From Paludibacteraceae bacterium (lineage in GTDB: Bacteria; Bacteroidota; Bacteroidia; Bacteroidales; Paludibacteraceae), in contig JAHDRA010000062.1 in the NCBI GenBank assembly GCA_018433525.1, positions 1 through 46,550 of the forward strand: DNA of 46,550 nt. The letters are read 5' to 3'. How positions within the stretch are numbered: position 1 is the first letter of the stretch; the number at the start of each line of letters is the position of its first letter. Below, one piece after another: positions 37,007 through 46,435 of the stretch. The notes under the pieces are model-generated. The model had not been told where the DNA came from, did not search any database, and saw only the letters and a program-made list of their open reading frames with translations. The translations under genes were made by a program, and so were the position numbers.

Positions 37007-37064
37007 TTTTATTACAAAATTATTGGTTATAGAAATAAGATATTGAATTACAAGTTATGATAAA

Positions 37065-38927
37065 TCAAGCATTCATTGAAACTAAAAATTCTTCGTTGTT
37101 TACGGTACGTTCCATGCGTTCCTTCAAAAATTCCATTGCTTCCAAAGAGTTCATATCGGAAAGATGGCGACGCAAAATCCACATTCTGTTCAAAGTATCC
37201 TGATCGAGCAGTAAATCTTCGCGTCGAGTGCTGGAAGCCAGAATATCTACAGCGGGGAAAATTCTTTTGTTGGCCAATTTCCGGTCGAGTTGCAATTCCA
37301 TATTGCCGGTACCTTTAAATTCTTCAAAAATAACATCGTCCATTTTTGAACCTGTTTCAGTAAGGGCTGTCGCAATTATGGTGAGGCTTCCACCGTTTTC
37401 TATATTTCTTGCAGCTCCAAAAAATCGTTTTGGCTTGTGAAGAGCATTGGCATCCACGCCACCGGAAAGTATTTTTCCGGAAGCCGGGGCCACTGTATTG
37501 TAAGCACGAGCCAAACGGGTAATGGAATCGAGCAAAATGACCACATCTTGTCCACATTCTACCATGCGTTTTGCCTTTTCGTGTACCATGCTTGCCACTT
37601 TTACGTGGCGTTCGGCCGGCTCGTCGAAAGTAGATGATATTACTTCGGCTTTTACGCTGCGTGCCATGTCAGTAACTTCTTCTGGTCGCTCATCGATGAG
37701 CAAAACAATCATATAAACTTCGGGATGATTGGCGGCAATGGCATTGGCAATGTCTTTCAACAAAACTGTTTTTCCGGTTTTGGGTTGCGCAACAATTAGT
37801 CCGCGTTGACCTTTACCAATAGGAGAAAACAAATCTACAATCCGTACGGAAAGAGGATCGTTAACGCCGGTAGTCAGTTTAAATTTTTCGTTGGGGAAAA
37901 GAGGTGTCAAATGTTCAAAAGAAACACGATCGCGCACATATTCAGGCGAACGACCATTGATTTTCAGAACTTTTATTAAAGGAAAATATTTTTCCCCTTC
38001 TTTTGGAGGACGAATGGTGCCTGTAACCGTATCGCCGGTCTTCAGTCCGAAAAGTTTGATTTGAGATTGAGAAACGTAAATATCATCAGGGGAAGAAAGA
38101 TAATTGTAATCGGGCGAACGCAGAAATCCATAGCCATCCTGAATAATTTCAAGTGTTCCGGTTCCTTCCAGAATTCCGTCAAAATCGAATTGTTTTTCGG
38201 TTTTGTCTTGTCGAGGTGCAATTTTTACCTTATTTTCATTATTATTCCCGTTAGCATTTTTGTTGATATTTAAAGAAAGTCCGGGACGTGGTTCGGAAGT
38301 TTCAATAATCTGAACAGGAATCAGTGTATCTTTTTCAATATCAATATCCTGTTCTTCGGTAATTTCGACTTCGGGAAGATTCGGGACTTCAAAATTATCA
38401 ATTTCTTCCAAAGGAATATTTACTTCAGGTTTTTCCGACGTTTCAGCAGAAGTCTTTTTTAGCAAGGTTTTTTGGTTTGATTTGGAAGTTTTGTTGCGTT
38501 TCGATTGTCCGCCCGATTTTTTAGGTTTTACTTCAGTAGTTGAAGCTGGAGCCTCAATCGTGTTATCAGAAGTCTGATTGTTCTGTATTTCTTGTTTGGG
38601 AGAATTTTCAGTAAAGGGAACTAAAGGAGTTGGAGAAGTTGTGGAATTGGAAGGTGCGGGTGTGATAGTTGGGTTTGGTGAAGAAAAAACTTTTTGTTCA
38701 ACATTTTTCTTTACCGAAACCCTCATCCGTTTTTTCCTTTCGTTTTCCTTTTTTTCATTTGATGCAACTTTTTGCTGTGCATTTGCAATGGCTTGTTGAT
38801 CAAGAATTTCATAAACCAGTTTGTCTTTTGTAATGGTACCGGGTACCTTCAGGCCGAGTTCGGAGGCAATTTGTTTTAACTCGGATAATTCTTTTGCATT
38901 TAATTGCAAAATATTATAATTACTCAT
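37065..38927 (-). CDS. rho: Transcription termination factor Rho with a long low-complexity insertion
   Basis: A 620-residue hexameric RNA helicase that ends transcription. A Rho_N SAP-like domain occupies about residues 1-50 ([20 protein letters not shown]). The next 190 residues are a low-complexity region rich in Asn, Thr, Ser, Pro, Lys and Glu. The cold-shock RNA-binding domain follows at about 245-325 ([30 protein letters not shown]). The ATPase core carries Walker A AQPKTGKT (380-387), [13 protein letters not shown], and the Q- and R-loops. E. coli Rho is about 419 residues, so the insertion accounts for the difference; such insertions are known in Bacteroidota Rho proteins. A promoter lies about 155 bp upstream. 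Confidence 0.97.
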   Translation of the reverse strand: MSNYNILQLNAKELSELKQIASELGLKVPGTITKDKLVYEILDQQAIANAQQKVASNEKKENERKKRMRVSVKKNVEQKVFSSPNPTITPAPSNSTTSPTPLVPFTENSPKQEIQNNQTSDNTIEAPASTTEVKPKKSGGQSKRNKTSKSNQKTLLKKTSAETSEKPEVNIPLEEIDNFEVPNLPEVEITEEQDIDIEKDTLIPVQIIETSEPRPGLSLNINKNANGNNNENKVKIAPRQDKTEKQFDFDGILEGTGTLEIIQDGYGFLRSPDYNYLSSPDDIYVSQSQIKLFGLKTGDTVTGTIRPPKEGEKYFPLIKVLKINGRSPEYVRDRVSFEHLTPLFPNEKFKLTTGVNDPLSVRIVDLFSPIGKGQRGLIVAQPKTGKTVLLKDIANAIAANHPEVYMIVLLIDERPEEVTDMARSVKAEVISSTFDEPAERHVKVASMVHEKAKRMVECGQDVVILLDSITRLARAYNTVAPASGKILSGGVDANALHKPKRFFGAARNIENGGSLTIIATALTETGSKMDDVIFEEFKGTGNMELQLDRKLANKRIFPAVDILASSTRREDLLLDQDTLNRMWILRRHLSDMNSLEAMEFLKERMERTVNNEEFLVSMNA

Positions 38928-39081
38928 AAAATTGGATAAAAATAAAGTTGGGATTTTTCAAATATTCAAAATAAAATTCAGAATAAAAAAAGATTTTTTG
39001 CGTAGAAATGCAATAAAAATATTTTTGATTGTAGAGAATGAAAGCAGGAATGCTTTTTTAAATCGATTTGCTTTTACGCTG

Positions 39082-39113
39082 CAAAATTAATCATTTTGTG
39101 TTAAATGGACAAA
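39082..39113 (-). promoter_or_regulatory. Promoter of rho
   Basis: On the minus strand TTTG (39113-39110) and TAATTTTG (39089-39082) are separated by 20 bp, a perfect -33/-7 arrangement. It implies a leader of about 150 bases ahead of rho, which could serve autoregulation by early termination. Confidence 0.6.
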
Positions 39114-39155
39114 TTTATTAAAATATTTTTCAAGGATAATTTGTTGAGCGCTTAT

Positions 39156-40484
39156 TTACAACATTTTAATTTCAAGAACTTCCTGCGTTGATTCGGTAAT
39201 TTTAAACCGATTGTCGAGTCGAAGACCTACTACCCAAACTATTTGATTTTGCGAAAGCAACAGCCATGTTTCAGCTTTTTGCTTTAAATTCAGCTTTTGG
39301 TCGATAAAAAAATCACTTAATTTTTTTTGTCGGTTCATACCAAAAGGGAAAAACGTATCACCATTCGTCCATCTGCGCAAGGTAAGTGGATATTGAATCA
39401 AGGACGCATCTATTTGTATGATTCGATTGTCTTTTGAAATAACAAAGTTCTGTTCCTTTTTTTTCCTTGTTATGGAAAGTTGAATGGGAAAGCTGATTTC
39501 GGAATCATTTTCCGTAATGAAAAAAGTTGTTTCATTTTTCTTTATTTTATTGCTGATAATCAAATATTTTCTGTCTTTAATCAAATAATGGGTAGGAGAA
39601 TAAAATATTTTGCCCGATTCGTCATGTAAATGCTTTTCAATATCTTGAACAATACTTTCGTTGAAGCCGTAAGGATGTAAAATTTCAAAAAGAATTGTTT
39701 TTGGAGAAGCTTGTTTGCACAGCAAATCAATATTGATTTTTAGCTGATCGTTGTCGACGGTAAGCAGTTGTTTTTTTATTTTTTCGATGGCATTTTCATA
39801 AAAGGTATTGATTTCCGAAAATCGTTCAATGGATTCGGAAAGAACTTTTTTCACCGACGGATTTATTTCTTCTAAAAGCGGGATTACTTGAAGTCGAATT
39901 TTATTTCTTTGAAAATCAACCGATTGATTTGTAGAATCTTCAATAAAACTTAAGTTGTTGTTTTTGATGTATTCATTAATTTCATTTCTGGTGCAACAGA
40001 GTAACGGACGAACAATCAGACCGTTTTTGGGAGAAATTCCCGTCAGGCCTTTCAATCCGGTGCCACGAACAAGATGCATTAATAATGTTTCAACGTTATC
40101 ATCGGCATGGTGAGCAATGGCTATGGCTTGGGCATTGATTTTTTCTGCTAATGATGTAAACCACGAATAACGCAATTCGCGCGCAGCCATTTCTATGGAA
40201 ATATTTTTTTGTTTTGCATAATTAACTGTATCAAAATCGACCGAATAATAAGGAATATTTAAGTTAAACGATAACTGTTGCACAAATTTTTCGTCTCTAT
40301 CGGATTCTTCTCCGCGCAAATGAAAATTACAATGAGCAACGGTGCACCGATAACCCAATTTAATTAAAATATCGAGTAATGCTACTGAATCTCTACCACC
40401 ACTCACACCAACTAAAATTTTTCCTTTTTCGGGGAAAAGTAATTTATTTTTTTCGATATATAATTCTACTTTTTTGAGTATCAT
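39156..40484 (-). CDS. tilS: tRNA(Ile)-lysidine synthetase
   Basis: A 442-residue N-type ATP-pyrophosphatase that modifies C34 of tRNA-Ile(CAU) to lysidine, so that AUA is read as Ile. The PP-loop motif VGVSGGRDSVALLDIL (SGGRDS, residues 28-33) is intact, followed by HCNFHLRGEESDRDE and AIAHHADDNVETLLMHLVRGTGLKGL, all TilS hallmarks. The C-terminal TilS domains (about 330-442) are present, so the protein is full length like the E. coli type. It lies upstream of rho on the same strand with a 228-bp gap containing the rho promoter. Essential in most bacteria. Confidence 0.95.
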   Translation of the reverse strand: MILKKVELYIEKNKLLFPEKGKILVGVSGGRDSVALLDILIKLGYRCTVAHCNFHLRGEESDRDEKFVQQLSFNLNIPYYSVDFDTVNYAKQKNISIEMAARELRYSWFTSLAEKINAQAIAIAHHADDNVETLLMHLVRGTGLKGLTGISPKNGLIVRPLLCCTRNEINEYIKNNNLSFIEDSTNQSVDFQRNKIRLQVIPLLEEINPSVKKVLSESIERFSEINTFYENAIEKIKKQLLTVDNDQLKINIDLLCKQASPKTILFEILHPYGFNESIVQDIEKHLHDESGKIFYSPTHYLIKDRKYLIISNKIKKNETTFFITENDSEISFPIQLSITRKKKEQNFVISKDNRIIQIDASLIQYPLTLRRWTNGDTFFPFGMNRQKKLSDFFIDQKLNLKQKAETWLLLSQNQIVWVVGLRLDNRFKITESTQEVLEIKML

Positions 40485-40500
40485 TTCCTTTTATTTACAT

Positions 40501-40508
40501 TATCTTTG
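40501..40508 (+). promoter_or_regulatory. -7 box upstream of the nitroreductase gene
   Basis: TATCTTTG fits TAnnTTTG in the gap between divergent tilS and the nitroreductase gene, 129 bp before the latter. The nearest TTG (40474) is 24 bp away, longer than ideal. Confidence 0.35.
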
Positions 40509-40636
40509 CCAAATATAGAAACTTATAAAAATTTTTTCTCGAATTCAAAGATTTACAAAGATATATAATTTCCAGCAAATAGTTTTTTTCGTGTCATTGC
40601 AACAAAAGTGCCGATCAATTTAAAAAAATATGTATT

Positions 40637-41179
40637 ATGGAATCATTTTTAGATTTGGTTAAAAGGCGTCAGAGTGCTCATTCTTTTACCAACAAGCCGG
40701 TTGAGAAAGAAAAAATCGACCGGATTCTTGAAATAGTGCGCCTTTCTCCATCGGCTTGCAATGCGCAGCCGTGGAAATTTATTGTAGTAACAGACGAAGA
40801 AAAACGACAAAAAATTGCTGATGCCACTTCAAAAAGATTTCTTCCTGTCAATCATTTTTCCAAACAAGCTCCGGTTCTTATTGTAATTGTTGAAGAAAGC
40901 ACCAATTTTTTTACGAAGGTTGGCTGTTATGGGGTAAATCGTCAATTTCCACTTATAGATATTGGCATTGCCACTGCTCATTTATGTCTGGCTGCAACGA
41001 ATGAAGGTTTGGATACGCATGTGATAGGTTGGTATAATGAAAAAAAAATTCAGCAAGCTCTTGAAATTCCTGAAAATAAAAAAGTTATGCTGGTTGTTGC
41101 TTTGGGATATTCCGATGAAGAAGTGCGCCCCAAAAAAAGAAAGAAAATAGAAGAATTGGTTTCCTATAATAAGTATTGA
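40637..41179 (+). CDS. Nitroreductase-family FMN oxidoreductase
   Basis: A 180-residue cytosolic flavoprotein of the NfnB/NfsB superfamily, short type. The N-terminus has LVKRRQSAHSFTNKPVEKEKIDRILEIVRLSPSACNAQPWKFIVVTD, the FMN-binding Arg/Ser and Ser-Asn/Pro-Trp loop. The later QFPLIDIGIATAHLCLAATNEGLDTHVIGWYNEKKIQQAL and VALGYSDEEVRPKKR are also canonical. Unlike the gene at 6195-6896, it has no signal peptide. Substrate unknown: quinones, nitroaromatics or flavins are possible. folC lies downstream on the same strand, 59 bp after its stop when the preferred folC start is used. Confidence 0.9.
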   Translation: MESFLDLVKRRQSAHSFTNKPVEKEKIDRILEIVRLSPSACNAQPWKFIVVTDEEKRQKIADATSKRFLPVNHFSKQAPVLIVIVEESTNFFTKVGCYGVNRQFPLIDIGIATAHLCLAATNEGLDTHVIGWYNEKKIQQALEIPENKKVMLVVALGYSDEEVRPKKRKKIEELVSYNKY

Positions 41180-41185
41180 TTGAAA

Positions 41186-41222
41186 ATTCTTATTTTTTTA
41201 AAAATCTAAATAAAATAAGAAT
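41186..41222 (+). repeat. 11-bp inverted repeat before folC
   Basis: ATTCTTATTTT (41186-41196) and AAAATAAGAAT (41212-41222) form perfect arms around a 15-base loop, starting 7 bp after the nitroreductase stop and ending 16 bp before folC. It may be a weak terminator (no T-tract after it on the plus strand) or a translational hairpin near folC. Confidence 0.55.
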
Positions 41223-41238
41223 ATTTATTTGTAAATTA

Positions 41239-42540
41239 ATGAATTACGAACAAACATTAGATTATCTTTATTCGCGTTTACCTGTATTTCATCAAATTGG
41301 CAGTGCTGCATATAAACCGGGATTAGAAAATACAATCCGTATTCTTACAGCCCTGCATCAACCGCAAAATTCGTTTCGTTCTATTCATGTTGCCGGAACG
41401 AACGGAAAAGGTTCCGTATCACATTTTTTGTCTTCCATTTTGCAGTCTTCAGGTTATAAAACCGGCCTGTACACTTCGCCTCATTTGGTTGATTTTGGCG
41501 AAAGAATTCGTGTGAACGGCGAAATGATTGATAAACAATTCGTTATAGATTTTGTGGAAAATCATAAAAAATTGATTGAAGAAGTGCAGCCTTCGTTTTT
41601 TGAAATTACTATGGCAATGGCTTTCGATTATTTTGCCAGCAGCAAAGTTGATGTTGCAGTAATAGAAGTTGGTTTGGGAGGCAGGCTCGACAGTACGAAC
41701 ATTATTCAGCCTGAGCTTTCGGTAATTACCAATATCAGTTTTGATCACGAAGAATTTTTAGGACATACTTTGCAGGAAATTGCTACAGAAAAAGCCGGCA
41801 TCATAAAACCGCATACACCGGTGGTTATTGGAGAAGCTTTGCCGGAAACGAAACCCGTTTTTTTACAGAAAGCACAGGAAATGAATGCTCCCATCTTTTT
41901 TTCAGAAAACATCAAACAGATTTTTTTTGATCGATATGAAGAAAATCGAATGATAGTGAAAACTTCAGATGAAAAATCTTATGCGGTTGGATTAACAGGC
42001 AACTATCAACTTAAAAATATTGCAACGGTTTTGACTGCTGTTGATCAGCTGCGCAAAGCTAATTTTGAAATTCCGGAAGCCTCTTTACAAGAAGGTTTGG
42101 AAAAAGTTATCGAAAAAACAGGACTTCAGGGAAGATGGCAAATTATTTCTGCATCACCTAAAATTATTGCCGATACAGGCCACAATCCCGGTGGAATTGC
42201 CTTTGTTGCCGAACAGTTAAAAACGCAACATTATCAAACACTAAGAATAATTTTCGGAATGGCAAACGATAAAGACATCGATACGGTACTTTCATTGCTG
42301 CCGAAAAACGGAGTCTATTATTTCACGCAAGCCAATATTAAAAGGGCATTTCCTTCCGACCAATTATTGAAAAAAGGACAACAAGCAGGACTTTATGGAA
42401 AATCTTTTTCAAATATCGAAGAAGCCATAAAGACCGCATTGGCTGACGCAAATAAAGAAGATTTAATTTTTATCGGCGGCAGCAATTATGTTGTTGGAGA
42501 AGCTTTAACGTTTTTCGAGAAGCACGAAGAAGTGACTTAA
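41239..42540 (+). CDS. folC: Bifunctional folylpolyglutamate / dihydrofolate synthase
   Basis: A protein of about 433 residues of the Mur-ligase family that adds glutamate to dihydropteroate and to folates. The ATP-binding loop is HVAGTNGKGSVSHFLSSIL, with TSPHLVDFGERIRVNG and the metal/ATP-binding region ISFDHEEFLGHTLQEIATEKAGIIK. The C-terminal domain begins near GRWQIISASPKIIADTGHNPGG. I use the ATG at 41239 (MNYEQTLDYLYSRLPVF), since an earlier in-frame ATG at 41176 lies inside the nitroreductase gene and gives an N-terminus with no family similarity. A perfect inverted repeat precedes the start. The gene converges with def, 31 bp apart. Confidence 0.95.
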   Translation: MNYEQTLDYLYSRLPVFHQIGSAAYKPGLENTIRILTALHQPQNSFRSIHVAGTNGKGSVSHFLSSILQSSGYKTGLYTSPHLVDFGERIRVNGEMIDKQFVIDFVENHKKLIEEVQPSFFEITMAMAFDYFASSKVDVAVIEVGLGGRLDSTNIIQPELSVITNISFDHEEFLGHTLQEIATEKAGIIKPHTPVVIGEALPETKPVFLQKAQEMNAPIFFSENIKQIFFDRYEENRMIVKTSDEKSYAVGLTGNYQLKNIATVLTAVDQLRKANFEIPEASLQEGLEKVIEKTGLQGRWQIISASPKIIADTGHNPGGIAFVAEQLKTQHYQTLRIIFGMANDKDIDTVLSLLPKNGVYYFTQANIKRAFPSDQLLKKGQQAGLYGKSFSNIEEAIKTALADANKEDLIFIGGSNYVVGEALTFFEKHEEVT

Positions 42541-42571
42541 TAAAAATTCAAAATCAGTTATTCGATCATTT

Positions 42572-43123
42572 TCAGGCAGTAATAATTTTATAATTGCACT
42601 GAATTTTACCTTTTGAAATATTGGTAAGTTTTGATTTGAGCAACTGACGTCGGAGTGGATTTACTCGGTCGGTGAACAGGTTGCCTTCCAAATGGTCGTA
42701 TTCGTGTTGAATAACGCGTGCTTTATAATCTTCAAAAATCTCTTCGTATTCGTTGAAGTCGGTATCGAAATAATGGACTTTTATCGTTTTGGAACGAAAT
42801 ACCGTTTCGTGAATCCCGGGAATGCTTAAACAACCTTCTTCGCCCGGCAACAATTCAGCACTGCGTTCGAGAATAGTGGGATTAATCATGGCAATTTTAA
42901 AACTGCCCAATTCTGCATCTTCATCTTTAAATGGAGCCAAATCAATAACCAAAACTCTTATGGGTAAACCAACTTGTGGCGCTGCCAACCCGACACCGTC
43001 AGCATGATACATGGTTTCAAACATGTTGTTTACCAAAGATTTTAATTCGGGATATGAAGCATCTATTGGTTGTGCAACTTTTCGTAAAACGGGATTTCCG
43101 TATGTGTAAATAGGAAGAATCAT
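42572..43123 (-). CDS. def: Peptide deformylase
   Basis: A 183-residue metal hydrolase that removes the formyl group from nascent protein N-termini. All three conserved motifs are present: GVGLAAPQVG (43-52), EEGCLSIPG with Cys98, and QHEYDHLEG with His140, Glu141 and His144. Cys, two His and the catalytic Glu define the Fe/Zn site. Length fits type I deformylases. It is the second gene of a two-gene unit with ruvX (27 bp apart) and is convergent with folC. No sign of anything unusual. Confidence 0.96.
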   Translation of the reverse strand: MILPIYTYGNPVLRKVAQPIDASYPELKSLVNNMFETMYHADGVGLAAPQVGLPIRVLVIDLAPFKDEDAELGSFKIAMINPTILERSAELLPGEEGCLSIPGIHETVFRSKTIKVHYFDTDFNEYEEIFEDYKARVIQHEYDHLEGNLFTDRVNPLRRQLLKSKLTNISKGKIQCNYKIITA

Positions 43124-43150
43124 TATTTGTTTTTTATTGTAATTCGAGTG

Positions 43151-43585
43151 TTATATGTTTCTTTCATTTTTGTATCTAACTGATTCCAAATAACTTTGCA
43201 AAATAATTGTTGCGGAAATTTTATCGACCAACGCTTTGTTTTGTCTGTCCTTTTTCTTTAAACCGCCTTCGAGCATGGTTTTGTGAGCCAAAACCGATGT
43301 AAAACGTTCATCTTCGTAAATAAGTTCAATTTGAGGAAATTTCTGAACCAATTTTGCAACAAATGGCCGGATAAATTTCATGGAATCAGATTCTTTGCCG
43401 TTCATTTGTCGTGGAAAACCTACAACAATGGTTTCAACATTTTCTTGCACCAAATATTTTTCAAGAAAAGGAAAAACTTCATTTACCGGCAAAGTTGTCA
43501 GTCCATTTGCTGAAATATGCATCACATCGCTTACTGCAATTCCAACTCTTTTTTGCCCATAATCTATTGCCAGTATTCTTCCCAT
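43151..43585 (-). CDS. ruvX: RuvX/YqgF family Holliday-junction resolvase-like protein
   Basis: A 144-residue RNase H-fold protein. The start MGRILAIDYGQKRVGIAVSD contains the first catalytic Asp; YEDERFTSVLAH and LVDKISATIILQSYLES hold the remaining acidic residues. YqgF takes part in 16S rRNA 5' maturation in E. coli and was first described as a putative resolvase. I chose the ATG at 43585 over an ATG at 43594 or a TTG at 43606. A -7 box (TAACTTTG, 43611-43604 on the minus strand) overlaps the TTG, so a transcript from it would start too late to include that codon. def follows 27 bp downstream. Confidence 0.92.
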   Translation of the reverse strand: MGRILAIDYGQKRVGIAVSDVMHISANGLTTLPVNEVFPFLEKYLVQENVETIVVGFPRQMNGKESDSMKFIRPFVAKLVQKFPQIELIYEDERFTSVLAHKTMLEGGLKKKDRQNKALVDKISATIILQSYLESVRYKNERNI

Positions 43586-43603
43586 TTTCTTCATTTGAAA
43601 ATG

Positions 43604-43611
43604 CAAAGTTA
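43604..43611 (-). promoter_or_regulatory. -7 box of the ruvX-def unit
   Basis: Minus-strand TAACTTTG matches TAnnTTTG exactly and lies 19 bp upstream of the chosen ruvX start. The leader would be only about 12-15 bases. No TTG is found at the optimal -33 position. Confidence 0.45.
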
Positions 43612-43704
43612 CAAAATAGTGTTCATTTTAAAAATTTTCAACTTACTCACAACCTATGGCTAAAATTATTTTTAATTGTCGTATAAAATGAATTTTTGTG
43701 TCTA

Positions 43705-43737
43705 TTGGTTTAGGTACACGGATTTTTTGTATTTTTG
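43705..43737 (+). promoter_or_regulatory. Candidate promoter of aspS
   Basis: TATTTTTG (43730-43737) fits TAnnTTTG, with TTG at 43705-43707 at a 22-bp spacing. It lies 83 bp before aspS. Confidence 0.4.
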
Positions 43738-43819
43738 TTGAATGATAAATATAATTTTCTTTTCGTTTGTAGCTTTAAAAATAAAATTATTATTAATTTA
43801 TTAATTATCAGCATAATAA

Positions 43820-45568
43820 ATGTATAGGACTCATAACTGTGGTGAACTCCGCATATCTCATGTTGGACAAATTATTACTTTAGCCGGCTGGGTACAGAGA
43901 ATCCGTAAAATGGGAGGGATGGTATTTATTGATCTTCGCGATCGCTATGGTATAACTCAATTGGTTTTCAATCAGGAAATTAATTCCGATTTGTGGGAAA
44001 AAGCCAACAAGCTGGGTCGCGAATTTGTGGTACAGGTTACCGGTAAGGTTTCCGAAAGAAGCAATAAAAATCCCAATTTAAGTACGGGCGATATAGAAAT
44101 TTTGGTTTCCGAACTCACCGTTTTGAATGAATCAAAAACTCCTCCTTTTACTATTGAAGATGCTACGGATGGTGGCGATGATTTGCGAATGAAGTATCGG
44201 TATCTTGATTTGCGGAGAAATGTCGTTAGAAAAAATTTGGAACTTCGACATCAAATGACCATTGAAACACGTCAATATTTGGACAATTTAGGTTTTCTCG
44301 AAGTGGAAACTCCTGTGCTGATTGCTTCTACACCTGAAGGTGCACGCGATTTCGTGGTTCCATCCCGAATGAATCCCGGAGAGTTTTATGCGCTACCTCA
44401 ATCTCCCCAATTGTTCAAGCAACTTTTAATGGTTGGCGGATTCGATCGCTATTTCCAAATTGTCAAATGTTTCCGTGATGAAGATTTGCGTGCCGATCGT
44501 CAACCCGAATTTACACAGATTGATTGTGAAATGTCTTTTGTGGAACAGGAAGATGTGCTCCAAACTTTTGAAGGATTGGTAAAGCATTTGTTCAAAACCA
44601 TTAAAAATATAGATTTTCCAGAGCCATTTCCACGTATGGAATGGAGCGAAGCAATGAAACGTTTTGGTTCCGATAAACCGGATATTCGCTTTGGAATGGA
44701 ACTTGTCGAACTTAAAGAAATGGTAACGGGACACGATTTTTCCGTTTTCGACAATGCCGAATATGTTGGTGGAATATGTGCTCCGGCTTGCGCTTCCTAT
44801 ACACGCAAACAGATTGATGAGTTGACGGAATTTGTAAAACGACCTCAAATAGGAGCAAAGGGACTGATTTATATTCGCTTTGAAAATGACGGTTCCTTCA
44901 AATCTTCTATCGACAAGTTCTTTTCAGTTGATGATTTGAAAAAAATTGCTACGTTATTTTCCGCCAATCCGGGCGATTTAATTCTTATCATGTCCGGAGA
45001 AAAATTAAAAACTCAAAAAGCACTTTGCGAACTACGATTGGAAATGGGAGGAAGGTTAGGCCTTCGCAAAAAAGACGAATTTGCACCTCTTTGGGTTATC
45101 GATTTTCCATTGTTTGAATGGAATGAGGAATTAAATCGCTATCAAGCTATGCATCACCCATTTACATCTCCAAAACCTGAAGATATCCCTTTATTGGATA
45201 CCCAACCCGGTGAAGTTAGAGCCAATGCCTACGATATGGTAGTGAATGGCGTTGAATTGGGTGGGGGCTCTATCCGAATTCATAACAGCAATTTGCAGAA
45301 TAAAATGTTTGAATTACTGGGATTTACACCGGAAAAAGCTCAAGCTCAATTTGGTTTTCTACTGAATGCCTTTCAGTTTGGAGCGCCTCCGCATGGAGGT
45401 TTGGCTTTTGGCCTCGACCGTTTTGTTTCTTTATTGGCCGGACTTGATTCGATAAGGGACTGTATTGCTTTTCCAAAAAATAATGCTGGAAGAGATGTAA
45501 TGATAAATGCTCCGTCACCACTGGATCCTTCGCAACTGGAAGAATTACATTTGATGCTCAAACTTTAA
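43820..45568 (+). CDS. aspS: Aspartyl-tRNA synthetase
   Basis: A 582-residue class IIb synthetase charging tRNA-Asp. The N-terminal OB-fold anticodon-binding domain (about 1-110; [18 protein letters not shown]) is followed by the catalytic core with [42 protein letters not shown] (motif 2 and loop), and [16 protein letters not shown] (motif 3). A GAD insertion (about 285-415) marks the bacterial type. Length is normal (580-590). Discriminating versus non-discriminating specificity cannot be fixed by eye. An 85-residue gene follows 12 bp later and probably shares its transcript. Confidence 0.97.
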   Translation: MYRTHNCGELRISHVGQIITLAGWVQRIRKMGGMVFIDLRDRYGITQLVFNQEINSDLWEKANKLGREFVVQVTGKVSERSNKNPNLSTGDIEILVSELTVLNESKTPPFTIEDATDGGDDLRMKYRYLDLRRNVVRKNLELRHQMTIETRQYLDNLGFLEVETPVLIASTPEGARDFVVPSRMNPGEFYALPQSPQLFKQLLMVGGFDRYFQIVKCFRDEDLRADRQPEFTQIDCEMSFVEQEDVLQTFEGLVKHLFKTIKNIDFPEPFPRMEWSEAMKRFGSDKPDIRFGMELVELKEMVTGHDFSVFDNAEYVGGICAPACASYTRKQIDELTEFVKRPQIGAKGLIYIRFENDGSFKSSIDKFFSVDDLKKIATLFSANPGDLILIMSGEKLKTQKALCELRLEMGGRLGLRKKDEFAPLWVIDFPLFEWNEELNRYQAMHHPFTSPKPEDIPLLDTQPGEVRANAYDMVVNGVELGGGSIRIHNSNLQNKMFELLGFTPEKAQAQFGFLLNAFQFGAPPHGGLAFGLDRFVSLLAGLDSIRDCIAFPKNNAGRDVMINAPSPLDPSQLEELHLMLKL

Positions 45569-45580
45569 AAAACATTTGCC

Positions 45581-45838
45581 ATGAATGAAAAACAAACCAA
45601 AAATGCTGCCGAATCGATTGTTAAGGCTTTGGTTGAACTTAGTTTGGGAAAAGAACCAAATATTTTTTCCAAATCACCATTTAGAAAATTGGCCGAACAT
45701 AAAAATTATACTTTAATCAGAGATGCTTATATCGATTATTTGAAAGAATTCGATGGCAAAATTGATTCGGACGAAGACATGAAGCGTCTTTTCGATTTCC
45801 GCATAAAAATTTTGAATTATTTCAATGACGATAAATAA
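45581..45838 (+). CDS. Uncharacterised 85-residue protein downstream of aspS
   Basis: A small, charged, probably helical protein (MNEKQTKNAAESIVKALVELSLGK at the start). It contains conserved-looking aromatic and acidic positions (YIDYLKEFDGKIDSDEDMKRLFDFRIKILNYF). There is no signal peptide, membrane segment or metal motif. It starts 12 bp after aspS on the same strand, and its codon usage resembles neighbouring genes, so it is probably real. I do not know a family for it. A short AAGAATT/AATTCTT inverted repeat lies about 33 bp after its stop. Confidence 0.65.
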   Translation: MNEKQTKNAAESIVKALVELSLGKEPNIFSKSPFRKLAEHKNYTLIRDAYIDYLKEFDGKIDSDEDMKRLFDFRIKILNYFNDDK

Positions 45839-46139
45839 AAATATTTCAGTTTTAGGATAGAGTATGAAGAAAGAATTTCATCAATTCTTATTTGACATAA
45901 TATAAATTATAGGAAAATTAAGCAAATTTATTTTATTCTGAAATAGTTTACAATAGTGTGATTTCAAATAATATTCCATACTAACAAATATCATATCAAA
46001 ATTGCAGCAAAACAGAGTTTTTTAAATGAATGATCAATAAAATTTTGTTCAAAGAGTTTCTAAGTTATTTGCAAAATTATTTTTTGAAAAATATCGTTTG
46101 AAATTACTTAATTCATAAATAAATAGAAATTAAATAGAA

Positions 46140-46245
46140 ATTTCATCAGAATATAATTTATTTTTTAAAGGTCTGATGGAAACCACATGTCTGAATATTA
46201 TATTCATTCGTGTTTGTGTATGCAATACATGTGGGTTTCATAATT
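46140..46245 (+). repeat. Structured dispersed repeat, copy B
   Basis: A 106-bp segment that is the reverse complement of 36031-36138, with about eight differences. The long stem has one mismatch or bulge (GAAACCACATGT / ACATGTGGGTTTC). The inner hairpins are kept: GAATA-TTA-TATTC, and TGTGT-ATGCA-ATACA, in which a C-to-T change turns a G-C pair into G-U, so pairing is preserved. It is read in the plus direction, the same as its neighbours, and lies about 250 bp upstream of the nucleoside phosphorylase start. Confidence 0.8.
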
Positions 46246-46427
46246 AATTGATTTTCAATAGCTCAATAAACAATTTTTAATCAGACCCTATTTCACTTCT
46301 CCTCCCCTATTTTTGATATTCTATTTAATATATTGATATTCGGTTAATTATAATAACATTTTAGTTGAATTTTAATCAAATTCGCCTTTTTAATAAATAA
46401 AAAATGAGTTTTGAATTAAAAATAAGT

Positions 46428-46435
46428 TATATTTG
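46428..46435 (+). promoter_or_regulatory. -7 box upstream of the nucleoside phosphorylase gene
   Basis: TATATTTG fits TAnnTTTG and lies 57 bp before the start. A TTTTG at 46409-46413 is too close (14 bp) for a normal -33. Confidence 0.35.
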
